The notes under the pieces: generated by a model
Seen by the model: the letters and a program-made list of their open reading frames with translations, nothing else
What the model was told of the DNA's origin: nothing
The model's database searches: none
Origin: Candidatus Galacturonatibacter soehngenii
GTDB taxonomy: Bacteria; Bacillota; Clostridia; Lachnospirales; Lachnospiraceae
Length of the DNA: 64,000 nucleotides
Assembly: GCF_008830185.1 (NCBI RefSeq)
Contig: NZ_WAGX01000007.1
Location: 454,073 to 518,072 of the forward strand
Direction: 5' to 3'
Translations under genes and position numbers: made by a program
Shown: piece by piece, positions 1 through 7,978 of the stretch
Numbering within the stretch: the stretch's first letter is position 1
Layout: each line of letters opens with the position of its first letter

Positions 1-1
1 G

Positions 2-451
2 CCGATTCTTTTCGCAATTATTGCGTTAGGTCTTAATCAGTCAGCATTTGACTCAGAAACCATTCGCGCAGCAATCCAATCTGTAGATAAGGGACAGGTG
101 GAAGCAGCGAAAGCTTTAGGAATGACAGGTAAACAAATTCTTAGAAGAGTTCTCCTTCCACAGGCAGTGACAGTCGCGCTGCCTTCCCTTGGTAACTCGT
201 TGATTGCATTAATCAAAGGAACTTCCTTGGCATTTACCTGTTCTGTGGTAGAAATGACTGCAAGGGGTAAGATTATAGCAGGAAACAATTATCGTTATTT
301 TGAAGTTTATTGTTCCCTTGCAATTATTTACTGGTTACTGACTATTATAATTGAGTGGGTATTTAAATATATAGAAAAGAAAATGAGTGTACCAGAGGAT
401 GTACCAATCATAAAAGAAGACCAGTTACAGGAGAGGAGGCTTAACCTATGA
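2..451 (+). CDS. Polar amino acid ABC transporter permease (5' end outside window)
   Basis: The reading frame is already open at base 2, so the N-terminal part of the gene lies upstream. The visible roughly 149 residues hold the conserved cytoplasmic EAA loop of binding-protein-dependent permeases (EAAKALGMTGKQILRRVLLP), followed by two hydrophobic segments, as in the C-terminal half of HisM/GlnP-type permeases. The protein would form the membrane channel for a polar amino acid or an amino-acid-like sulfur compound. Its stop codon overlaps the start of the ATPase gene (ATGA), so the two are translationally coupled. Family assignment is firm; substrate is inferred only from the downstream sulfur-related genes. 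Confidence 0.9.
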   Translation, partial: PILFAIIALGLNQSAFDSETIRAAIQSVDKGQVEAAKALGMTGKQILRRVLLPQAVTVALPSLGNSLIALIKGTSLAFTCSVVEMTARGKIIAGNNYRYFEVYCSLAIIYWLLTIIIEWVFKYIEKKMSVPEDVPIIKEDQLQERRLNL

Positions 452-1212
452 GCTTTGTTGAAATTAGAGGACTTAGTAAGAAGTTTGGACAAAACGTTGT
501 TTTAAACGATATCAATCTAGACATCCGCAAAGGTGATGTAGTAGCAATCATAGGACCTTCTGGAACTGGTAAATCCACTTTACTTAGAGCTTTAAACTTA
601 TTAGAAAAACCTGAAAAAGGTGAAGTAAGTATAGAAGGAAACGTATATGATCTAACGACTAAGTCAGCAAAAAAGAAATTAGAACTTAGGAAAAGCACCG
701 AAATGGTATTTCAGCAATTTAATCTATTTAAAAACAAGACAGCACTAGAAAACGTAATGGAAGGTTTACTAATTGTGAAAAGGATGAAAAAAGAGGAGGC
801 GAGAAAGCGAGCCATTAACCAGCTTGAAAAAGTAGGAATGGGTGATCGCCTCAATCATTATCCAAGGCATCTATCAGGAGGGCAACAACAACGAGTTGCC
901 ATCGCAAGAGCACTTGCAATGGAACCTAAAATGCTTTTAATGGATGAACCTACTTCGGCACTTGATCCAGAGTTAGTAAGTGAGGTTTTACTAACGGTAA
1001 AGAAGGTTGCGCAAGAAGGAAATACGATTTTACTGGTGACTCACGAGATGAATTTTGTAAAAAAGGTAGCCAATCGTGTCATCTTTTTAGAAAATGGAAA
1101 AGTGGTTGCAGATGGAACACCAAAAGAAATTTTTGAAAATCCAAGTAATGACAGGTTAAAAGAATTCTTAGTAAAAATCCATATGTTGGAGGGGTTAGAG
1201 TATACCATTTAA
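448..1212 (+). CDS. Polar amino acid ABC transporter ATP-binding protein
   Basis: This 254-residue ATPase powers the permease encoded just upstream. Visible motifs are Walker A (GPSGTGKST, about residues 37-45), the Q-loop (VFQQFNLF), the signature LSGGQQQR, Walker B (LLMDEPTSALD) and the switch histidine (VTHEM). Length and motif spelling match the GlnQ/HisP group of polar amino acid importers. The start overlaps the permease stop by four bases. No solute-binding protein gene is visible in the window, so it probably lies upstream. Substrate is not determinable from sequence; context suggests cystine or a thioether amino acid. Confidence 0.93.
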   Translation: MSFVEIRGLSKKFGQNVVLNDINLDIRKGDVVAIIGPSGTGKSTLLRALNLLEKPEKGEVSIEGNVYDLTTKSAKKKLELRKSTEMVFQQFNLFKNKTALENVMEGLLIVKRMKKEEARKRAINQLEKVGMGDRLNHYPRHLSGGQQQRVAIARALAMEPKMLLMDEPTSALDPELVSEVLLTVKKVAQEGNTILLVTHEMNFVKKVANRVIFLENGKVVADGTPKEIFENPSNDRLKEFLVKIHMLEGLEYTI

Positions 1213-1247
1213 TGGTGATAGATTGATTAGAAACAAGGTGAATGATA

Positions 1248-1754
1248 ATGAATATTACTTATAAGACAAATAAAGAAGATGTTAACTGGCAAGAAGTATC
1301 AGAAGTTTTAAAACGTTTGGGACTTTCCAATCATCCTGCGTGGGAACAAGAAATCATATTTAAAAATAGCTATGCGGTCGTATTTGCATATGATGACGAA
1401 AGAATTGTTGGTGTAGCCAGAGCTTTATCAGACGGTGTATGCCAGGCTGCGATATACAATGTAGCCCTAGATGATGAATATCAAGGACATGGAATTGGAA
1501 GAACTTTAATTGAGACTCTTCTAGAACAAGTCAAAGGTCAAAATGTAATATTATATACACATCCAAGGACTGTTCATTTATATGAAAAGTTTGGATTTCG
1601 TCGAAGTAAAACCGCTATGTGTATGTTTCAAGGATCAGAAGAAAAGTTAGAATGGATGAGTGAACAAGGCTTTCTTCTTCCAAAAGATTTTCGATTTGCA
1701 GATGAATATGGAAGAAAAGATATGCAGTATCAAGCGCCAGAACGTGGAGAGTAA
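1248..1754 (+). CDS. GNAT family N-acetyltransferase
   Basis: This soluble acetyltransferase of about 168 residues has the GNAT acetyl-CoA-binding signature: the hydrophobic strand AIYNVALDDEYQGHGIGRTL with Q/R-x-x-G-x-G/A, and a C-terminal YEKFGF motif. The ATG at 1248 is preferred over 1242 because AAGGTG (1235-1240) then sits seven bases upstream. Lying between an amino acid transporter and C-S bond enzymes, it may N-acetylate an imported S-substituted cysteine, as acetyltransferases do in Bacillus ytmI/yxe-type sulfur operons; this role is inferred. The gene is followed after 20 bases by the first GST-like gene. Confidence 0.85.
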   Translation: MNITYKTNKEDVNWQEVSEVLKRLGLSNHPAWEQEIIFKNSYAVVFAYDDERIVGVARALSDGVCQAAIYNVALDDEYQGHGIGRTLIETLLEQVKGQNVILYTHPRTVHLYEKFGFRRSKTAMCMFQGSEEKLEWMSEQGFLLPKDFRFADEYGRKDMQYQAPERGE

Positions 1755-1774
1755 AGAAAGTAAGGTGAATTCGC

Positions 1775-2734
1775 ATGTCAACAAAATATATAAAAGAAGA
1801 AATACAAGCAAATGGTAAGTTTGAACGACAAAAAAATCGTTTCACAACGCCATTTGGAACAAAAGAGGGGCAATTACCAGTGGAAGCAGGCAGATATCGA
1901 CTCTTTTGGTCACCCGTTTGCCCTTGGGCTCATCGAAGCATCATTGTTCGAAGACTCCTTGGATTAGAAAATGTAATTAGTGTGGGTACACTTGACCCGA
2001 TTCGTCCAGATATTGAAAGAACGGACTGGGCATTTACCTTAGATGAACACCATGAAGATCCTGTGTTAAAGATTAAATATCTAAGTGATATTTATTTATC
2101 CACAGACCCAGAATATACAGGTCGATTTACCGTTCCTTGTGTCGTTGACTTGAAAACAAAAAAAATAGTAAATAATGACTATTTTAATTTGACAAAGTAT
2201 TTCGAGATAGAATGGAGCAAGTTTCATAAGGAGGGAGCTCCTGATTTATATCCAAGCGAACTTAGAGAAGAAATCGATGCGTTAAACAACCTTTTGTTTC
2301 ATGATATCAACAATGGAGTCTACAAAGCAGGGTTTGCAAGAAGCCAAGAAGCTTACGAAGAAGCTTATGAGCTAGTATTTAATCGATTGGATTGGTTAGA
2401 GGAACGCCTTTCACATCAAAGGTATTTATTTGGTGATAAGATTACAGAGTCAGATATTCGCTTATATGTGACACTTGCTAGGTTTGATGTGGCATATCAT
2501 AATGGTTTCTGGCTTAATCGAAATAAATTAGTAGATTTTCCAAATCTATGGGGGTATGCAAGAGATTTATATCAACAGAGAGGATTTGGAGATACGACAG
2601 ACTTTGATGCCATCAAAAAGCATTACCATTTATGCTGTTTGTCAACCAATCCATTTCATATTTTACCAAAAGGCCCTGATTTATCCATTTGGGATACGCC
2701 TCACAATAGAGATAGAGCTTATGGAACTGTGTAA
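1775..2734 (+). CDS. GST-fold S-transferase/reductase, glutathionyl-hydroquinone reductase (YqjG/ECM4) family
   Basis: This 319-residue protein has the xi-class GST layout: an N-terminal thioredoxin-like half with the catalytic Cys motif VCPWAHR (Cys49) and an alpha-helical C-terminal half with FGDKITESDIRLYVTLARFD. Known members reduce S-conjugates, for example glutathionyl-hydroquinones, by attack of this cysteine on the thioether sulfur. Most Clostridia do not make glutathione, so the substrate is more likely a cysteine or other low-molecular-weight thiol conjugate (inference). AAGGTGA lies eight bases before the ATG. A close paralogue follows. The family call is secure, the physiological substrate unknown. 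Confidence 0.85.
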   Translation: MSTKYIKEEIQANGKFERQKNRFTTPFGTKEGQLPVEAGRYRLFWSPVCPWAHRSIIVRRLLGLENVISVGTLDPIRPDIERTDWAFTLDEHHEDPVLKIKYLSDIYLSTDPEYTGRFTVPCVVDLKTKKIVNNDYFNLTKYFEIEWSKFHKEGAPDLYPSELREEIDALNNLLFHDINNGVYKAGFARSQEAYEEAYELVFNRLDWLEERLSHQRYLFGDKITESDIRLYVTLARFDVAYHNGFWLNRNKLVDFPNLWGYARDLYQQRGFGDTTDFDAIKKHYHLCCLSTNPFHILPKGPDLSIWDTPHNRDRAYGTV

Positions 2735-2755
2735 AAATAGTTTCTATAGTTACAG

Positions 2756-2787
2756 ATTGGTTATAGGTAAAACTTATAACCAATTTT
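2756..2787 (+). terminator. Intrinsic terminator or attenuator between the two GST-like genes
   Basis: A perfect 10-bp stem (ATTGGTTATA, 2756-2765, with TATAACCAAT, 2775-2784) with a nine-base loop runs into a short T tract. It may lower expression of the downstream genes or separate two transcripts. Confidence 0.65.
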
Positions 2788-2845
2788 CATTATAAAGTAT
2801 TACCACTCAATTTGCTTAAAAGGTATAATAAAGGAGGATATAAAC

Positions 2846-3859
2846 ATGTCAAATGAAGGAATAAATAAGAAATTACGACCAAAAGAAATAGAGAATGAAA
2901 TCGATGAACGAGGTGCTTTTGTCCGTCAAAAGAATCATTTTGTTACTCCCTTTGGTGAGGGAGAGAAGGATTTAAAGGCCCAAAAAGGAAGGTATCGTTT
3001 AATCTGGGCAAAGGGATGTCACTGGTCAAATCGTGCCTCCATTGTAAGAGAATTATTAGGTCTAGAAGAAGCAATTGGAATCAATTTGGTTGGTCATAGT
3101 AAAGAGAATGCGGCCTATGGATGGGAATTTGTATACAATGAAGATAGAATGGATCCCGTACTTCAAATTCAATTCCTAAGCGAGGCATATTACAATGCAG
3201 ATCCTGATTACACAGGAAGATGTACGGTACCAGCATTAGTTGATGTCACAACAAAAAAGGTCGTAAATAATGACTATCATCGTTTGACGAATTATTTGGA
3301 AACCGCATTTCGGCCATTCCAAAAAGAGAATGCTCCAGATCTTTATCCAGTAGAACTTAGAGAGGAAATCGATGCGTTCAATGACTGGCTCTTTCCAAAT
3401 GTAAACAATGCCACCTATCGAATGATGTTTGCACAATCCCTTATTGCCTATGAAGAAGCATTTGAAGATTTTTATCATGCACTTGATACGATTGAAGAAC
3501 GGCTTTCAAACAATCGATTTTTATTCGGGGATTATGTAACGGATAGTGATATCCGATTATTTGTTACCTTGGCAAGGTTTGATACACATTATTATAGAAA
3601 TATAGGCCCTATCAAACAAAGGGTGCAAGATTATAAAAATATATGGGACTATTGCAAAGACCTATATGAAATTGAAGCATTTAAAAACAATACTTACTTT
3701 AAAAGTTTCTCAAAGCCAATTGATATTAGAGAAGGAATCTTTCAGCCTTACGCCACAAGATTTTATGATCAGATTGATTATGATAAGCTTTGGTCAACAC
3801 CACAATCACGTAAGATACTTAGTAAGACTCCCGATGAGAAATTTTTGAGACAGAAATAA
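2846..3859 (+). CDS. Second GST-fold S-transferase/reductase paralogue
   Basis: This 337-residue paralogue of the preceding gene shares the same order of motifs (RQKNHFVTPFG near the N-terminus, FLFGDYVTDSDIRLFVTLARFD in the helical half). The catalytic motif reads GCHWSNR (Cys58) instead of CPWAHR: the nucleophilic Cys is retained but the Pro and Ala-His are replaced. That change argues for a different thiol partner or substrate rather than a simple redundant copy. A strong AAGGAGG ribosome binding site precedes the ATG. It is followed after 25 bases by the PLP enzyme gene. Divergence of function is inferred from the motif only. Confidence 0.85.
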   Translation: MSNEGINKKLRPKEIENEIDERGAFVRQKNHFVTPFGEGEKDLKAQKGRYRLIWAKGCHWSNRASIVRELLGLEEAIGINLVGHSKENAAYGWEFVYNEDRMDPVLQIQFLSEAYYNADPDYTGRCTVPALVDVTTKKVVNNDYHRLTNYLETAFRPFQKENAPDLYPVELREEIDAFNDWLFPNVNNATYRMMFAQSLIAYEEAFEDFYHALDTIEERLSNNRFLFGDYVTDSDIRLFVTLARFDTHYYRNIGPIKQRVQDYKNIWDYCKDLYEIEAFKNNTYFKSFSKPIDIREGIFQPYATRFYDQIDYDKLWSTPQSRKILSKTPDEKFLRQK

Positions 3860-3884
3860 ATGAGCAAAGCAAAGGAGATATGCT

Positions 3885-5033
3885 ATGGGAAAATCCATTG
3901 ACACAGTGTGTATACACGGAAAAGATGTAAGGAGATTTGTTGATAATACAGGTTCAATCAGCTTTCCAATTTATCAGACAGCGGCCTATGCACATCCAGC
4001 GGTAGGAGAGAGTACTGGTTTTGATTATACCAGACTACAAAATCCAACCAGGGAAGAGGTAGAACGAATTGTGGCTGATTTAGAAGATGGAATAGATGCA
4101 TTAGCATTTTCTTCTGGCATGGCTGCAATTACAACATTGTTTGAGCTATTTAAACCAGGTGATCACATCATTGTTACGGATGACTTATACGGCGGAACGA
4201 TTCGATTATTAGATCATGTAAATAAAAAAAATGGCTTGCAAATCACCTATGTTGATACCAGTGATTTAGAGCAAATTACTAGTAACATAAAAGAGAATAC
4301 CGTTGCCATTTACATTGAAACACCTACCAATCCGATGATGAAAGTAACAGATATTGAGAAAGTAGCAAAAGAAGCACACGAAAAGGATATTATACTTATT
4401 GTTGATAATACCTTTTTATCTCCTTATTATCAAAAGCCACTATTACTAGGTGCAGATGTGGTGATTCATAGTGGAACAAAATATTTAAGCGGTCATAACG
4501 ATACGATAGCAGGTTTCTTGGTAACAAGTCGTGAAGATTTGAGTGAAAAATTACGATTTTTAATTAAGACAACGGGAGCAGGGCTTTCTCCCTTTGATAG
4601 CTGGCTGTTACTTCGTGGAATAAAAACATTGGCACTTCGCATGGATAAGCATCAGGCAAATGCAATTGAAATCGCAAACTTTTTACAAGAACACAAAAAG
4701 GTAGAGCAAGTGTATTATATTGGATTGCCCAAGCACCCATCGTATGACATAATTAAAAAGCAGTGTACTGGTTTTGGAGGAATGATTTCATTTACTGTTG
4801 ATAGTGAGGAAACAGCAAAAAACGTCTTACAAAAGGTAAAATTAATACAATTTGCAGAAAGCCTTGGTGGTGTGGAAAGTTTGATTACCTATCCAATTTA
4901 TCAGACGCATGCAGATGTTCCAATTGAAAAACGATTGGCACAAGGTATTGATGAACGCCTTCTTCGCATATCGGTAGGAATTGAAAATGCGAAGGATTTA
5001 ATCGCAGATTTAGCGCAGGCACTGGAAGGCTAA
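3885..5033 (+). CDS. Cys/Met-metabolism PLP enzyme (cystathionine gamma-synthase/lyase type)
   Basis: This 382-residue fold-type I PLP enzyme is of the trans-sulfuration family. Visible features are the substrate/phosphate-binding DYTRLQNPTR, the SSGMAA loop, Asp174 (IVDNTF) that pairs with the pyridine nitrogen, and the Schiff-base Lys199 in SGTKYLSGHND. The C-terminal SLGGVESLITYP is typical of cystathionine gamma-synthase, gamma-lyase and beta-lyase, which cannot be told apart safely here. Members make or break C-S bonds of cysteine, homocysteine and thioethers in the cytosol. With the PatB-like gene next to it, it probably releases sulfur from imported organosulfur amino acids. Confidence 0.88.
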   Translation: MGKSIDTVCIHGKDVRRFVDNTGSISFPIYQTAAYAHPAVGESTGFDYTRLQNPTREEVERIVADLEDGIDALAFSSGMAAITTLFELFKPGDHIIVTDDLYGGTIRLLDHVNKKNGLQITYVDTSDLEQITSNIKENTVAIYIETPTNPMMKVTDIEKVAKEAHEKDIILIVDNTFLSPYYQKPLLLGADVVIHSGTKYLSGHNDTIAGFLVTSREDLSEKLRFLIKTTGAGLSPFDSWLLLRGIKTLALRMDKHQANAIEIANFLQEHKKVEQVYYIGLPKHPSYDIIKKQCTGFGGMISFTVDSEETAKNVLQKVKLIQFAESLGGVESLITYPIYQTHADVPIEKRLAQGIDERLLRISVGIENAKDLIADLAQALEG

Positions 5034-5084
5034 TTGATTAGAATAATAGGTAATATGGAATACACAATTAAAAGGAGAAAATGT

Positions 5085-6263
5085 ATGGGCTGTAAGTATG
5101 ATTTTGATTCAGTCATAGACAGAAGAAATACAAGTAGTTTAAAATATGACTTTGCTAAGGAGCGAAAAAATAGAGAGGATCTATTACCTTTGTGGGTTGC
5201 TGATATGGATTTTTCGCTACCAAGTGAAGTGCTAAATGATATTACAAAGAGAGTAAATCATGGAATCTTTGGTTATACAGATCCTATGGATGATTATTAT
5301 AAGATTATTCAAAACTGGTATAAGGACCAGTATGGCTTTGAGATACAAAAAGACTGGATATTGGTTACTCCTGGTGTCGTATTTGCATTAGTTTTAGCAA
5401 TTAGAGCATATACGAAGGAAGGTGATGCAGTCTTAATTCAACAACCTGTTTACTATCCTTTTGCGGAATGTATTGTAGATAATAACCGTAAGCTGATTAA
5501 TAATCAACTACATTATGAATGTGGGAAGTATACCATTGATTTTGAAGACTTTGAAAAGAAGATTGTAGAAAACAAGGTAAAGCTATTTTTATTATGCAAC
5601 CCTCATAACCCGGTTGGAAGAGTTTGGACAAAACAAGAGTTACTGCAGTTAGGGAAAATTTGCATCAAGCATGGAGTCAAGATTGTTGCGGATGAGATTC
5701 ATGCAGATTTTGTGTATGGTGATAGAAAGCATCTGGTTTTTGCTTCCTTAAGTGATGAAATAAAAGAAAATTGTATAATTTGCAGTTCTCCTAGTAAAAC
5801 ATTTAATATAGCGGGATTGCAGATATCAAATATTTTGATACCGAATAAAGAATTGCATCATTTATTCCAGCAAGAGATAGGTAAAGTAGGATATAGCCAA
5901 ATAAATACGCTTGGTTTAATAGCAACCAAATCCGTATATACCAAAGGATATGAGTGGTATATAGAATTAAAAGAGTATTTATGGAACAATTATATATTCG
6001 CAAAGAAGTTTATTGATGAAAATATTCCAGGCATCAAAGTGGTAGAGCCAGAGGGGACTTATTTACTATGGCTAGATTGTAGTGGGCTTGGTTTGACAGA
6101 AGAAGAGTTAGAAGATGTAATTACGAATAAAGCAAAGCTATGGCTAGATGGAGGAGCGATATTTGGAAAGGAAACAGGACTTTTCCAAAGAATCAATTAT
6201 GCATGTCCAAGAAGTATTTTAGAACAAGCATTGATCCAATTAAAGAGTGCAATCAAGCAATAG
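5085..6263 (+). CDS. PatB/MalY-type aminotransferase-like cysteine-S-conjugate beta-lyase
   Basis: This 392-residue PLP enzyme of aminotransferase class I/II has the MalY/PatB N-terminal LPLWVADMDF, NPHNPVGRVW, Asp203 in VADEIHADFV and the PLP lysine Lys238 in SSPSKTFNIAGLQ. Known members cleave cystathionine and S-alkylated cysteines to pyruvate, ammonia and a thiol. The ATG at 5085 is chosen because AAAGGAG lies just upstream; the frame stays open upstream to a TTG at 5034, which has no ribosome binding site. It is the last gene of the sulfur cluster and is followed by a terminator. Preferred substrate within the family is uncertain. Confidence 0.88.
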   Translation: MGCKYDFDSVIDRRNTSSLKYDFAKERKNREDLLPLWVADMDFSLPSEVLNDITKRVNHGIFGYTDPMDDYYKIIQNWYKDQYGFEIQKDWILVTPGVVFALVLAIRAYTKEGDAVLIQQPVYYPFAECIVDNNRKLINNQLHYECGKYTIDFEDFEKKIVENKVKLFLLCNPHNPVGRVWTKQELLQLGKICIKHGVKIVADEIHADFVYGDRKHLVFASLSDEIKENCIICSSPSKTFNIAGLQISNILIPNKELHHLFQQEIGKVGYSQINTLGLIATKSVYTKGYEWYIELKEYLWNNYIFAKKFIDENIPGIKVVEPEGTYLLWLDCSGLGLTEEELEDVITNKAKLWLDGGAIFGKETGLFQRINYACPRSILEQALIQLKSAIKQ

Positions 6264-6270
6264 AGTTAAG

Positions 6271-6303
6271 AATAGAGGCTGTGAAAGGGCTTCTATTTTT
6301 TTG
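6271..6303 (+). terminator. Terminator of the sulfur cluster
   Basis: AATAGAGGC pairs with GCTTCTATT (one G-T pair) around a nine-base loop, followed by a run of Ts. It lies eight bases after the PatB-like stop codon. Confidence 0.75.
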
Positions 6304-6507
6304 TTTTCTCATAAAGACATATCGTATAAGTAACTTTAAAATGATACAAGAAGATAAAAAACAATAAATATAAAAAATAAGTAGAAATAAATTAATAATA
6401 TTATAAAAATCATACAAAATAGTAAGGATAGATATTCATTGACAAGTTAGCAGCAAATTATCAATCTAACAAATCAGTGAAATTAAACTTATTTAGGAGG
6501 GTATTAT

Positions 6508-7857
6508 ATGCAAGCTGTTAATGTAATCATAGGTATCATAATGGTCTTATCGTTTTTTGGATTGGTATGGTACTGTGTAAAGGGCTACAACCTTTTGGTG
6601 GGATTTTTTGTGATGTCAGTATTATGGACAACGATTTCACTGATTGGTAATTCAATTACCCCTAACTCAGCTATGGAAGGAGCAACAATAATTGATGTAC
6701 TTACCAATGTTTTTCAAACAGGACCAGAAAACTATGGAAAATCAATTCTAGTTAATATTTTCTTTGGCGCGTTCTTTGGCAGAGTATTAATTGACACTGG
6801 TATTGCGGCAACTTTGATTCGTAAGGTAGTTGAACTAGGAGGCGACAAACCAAGAATTACCATGTCTTTGCTGTGTATTGTCACAACCATTATTTTTACA
6901 TCAATGACAGGGATTGGTCCTGTTATCTCGATTGCCGTTATTGTATTACCTATCATGCTTTCGCTTGGAATACCAGCACCAATTGCAATGTTTTCGTTTA
7001 TGGGTTCTATCATGGCAGGAATATTTGGTAATATCGTTAACTTTAAGCAGTATCAGGCGATATTTGCAACGGCAAATGAAAGTTATGGCACCTACGATTA
7101 CAATACCTATTTTCCATTTGGAATGATAGCTTTGGTAGTTGCTCTTATCGTTGTACTTGTAGTAAGTAATGTATTTTTAAGTAAGAAAAAAGTATCTTAT
7201 GCGTGGGCAGTAACAGCGGATTCCTCGAATTCGGCTGATGCACCAATCATTTCATGGATTTGTGTTGTGTTACCTGTAATCGGTGTTATTTTATTTAAAA
7301 TCCCTATTATTCTTGCGTTTATTATTTCAGGTCTGTTTGCACTTATAACATGTGGGAAATTACGAGGGGGATTTACCGCGGTATGTCGAATGCTTGCAAA
7401 GCAGTTTGCAGATGGGGCAATCGATGTAGCACCAATGATAGGATTTTTATTAACCTTATCCATGTTTAATAATGCGGCTAATTATGCTTCACCATATTTT
7501 AAGGTTTTACTTGGAGGGGTTATTCCAGAAAGTGCACTTTTGTTAAGTATTTTGTTTGCAGTATTGACACCACTAGGGTTCTTTCGAGGTCCAATGAATC
7601 TTGTAGGATGTGGAGCAGCAATTTTAGCTGTTGTGGTTTCCGTTGCAGCTTGGCCAGTACAATTTTTATTCCCTTTGTTTGCGATTACAACAATTGCACC
7701 ACAGCATTTAGATGTTACACAATCTTGGGTTGCTTGGGGATTTGGCTATACAAAAGTAGCAACCAAAGACTATTTGAAGATGTCCATTCCAACTGGTTGG
7801 ATTATTGGAATTATTCTTTGTATTGTCGTTTATGTCTTATATGGTGGATTCGTTTAA
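6508..7857 (+). CDS. Multi-spanning inner membrane transporter (carboxylate/ion-transporter-like)
   Basis: This 449-residue, very hydrophobic protein has about eleven to twelve membrane segments and conserved Gly/Pro/Thr-rich loops (SMTGIGPVISIAVIVLP; LTPLGFFRGPMNL) of the type found in the CitM/GntP/DctM-like ion-transporter group. It is probably a secondary transporter for an organic acid or a nitrogen-containing ring compound. A GGAGG site precedes the ATG. The HyuA-like gene begins 121 bases downstream, so the transporter may bring in its substrate (inference). I could not place it in a named family with certainty. Confidence 0.7.
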   Translation: MQAVNVIIGIIMVLSFFGLVWYCVKGYNLLVGFFVMSVLWTTISLIGNSITPNSAMEGATIIDVLTNVFQTGPENYGKSILVNIFFGAFFGRVLIDTGIAATLIRKVVELGGDKPRITMSLLCIVTTIIFTSMTGIGPVISIAVIVLPIMLSLGIPAPIAMFSFMGSIMAGIFGNIVNFKQYQAIFATANESYGTYDYNTYFPFGMIALVVALIVVLVVSNVFLSKKKVSYAWAVTADSSNSADAPIISWICVVLPVIGVILFKIPIILAFIISGLFALITCGKLRGGFTAVCRMLAKQFADGAIDVAPMIGFLLTLSMFNNAANYASPYFKVLLGGVIPESALLLSILFAVLTPLGFFRGPMNLVGCGAAILAVVVSVAAWPVQFLFPLFAITTIAPQHLDVTQSWVAWGFGYTKVATKDYLKMSIPTGWIIGIILCIVVYVLYGGFV

Positions 7858-7978
7858 CTTATACGTATCTTGGTAACCGGCTAATGTATTGCGCAGGAGT
7901 CGGTTATTAAAATTAGTTCAAATACGGAGTATTTAGATAGAACGTGTAAGACAATATAGGTAGAAATGGAGGAGCAAC

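Noticed and set aside
5034..5084. Upstream TTG start for the PatB-like gene
   Set aside because: No ribosome binding site there; AAAGGAG lies directly before the ATG at 5085, which also gives the usual family N-terminus.
7873..7907. Hairpin between transporter and hyuA-like gene as a terminator
   Set aside because: The stem is short with a G-T pair and no T tract follows, so I do not list it as a terminator.
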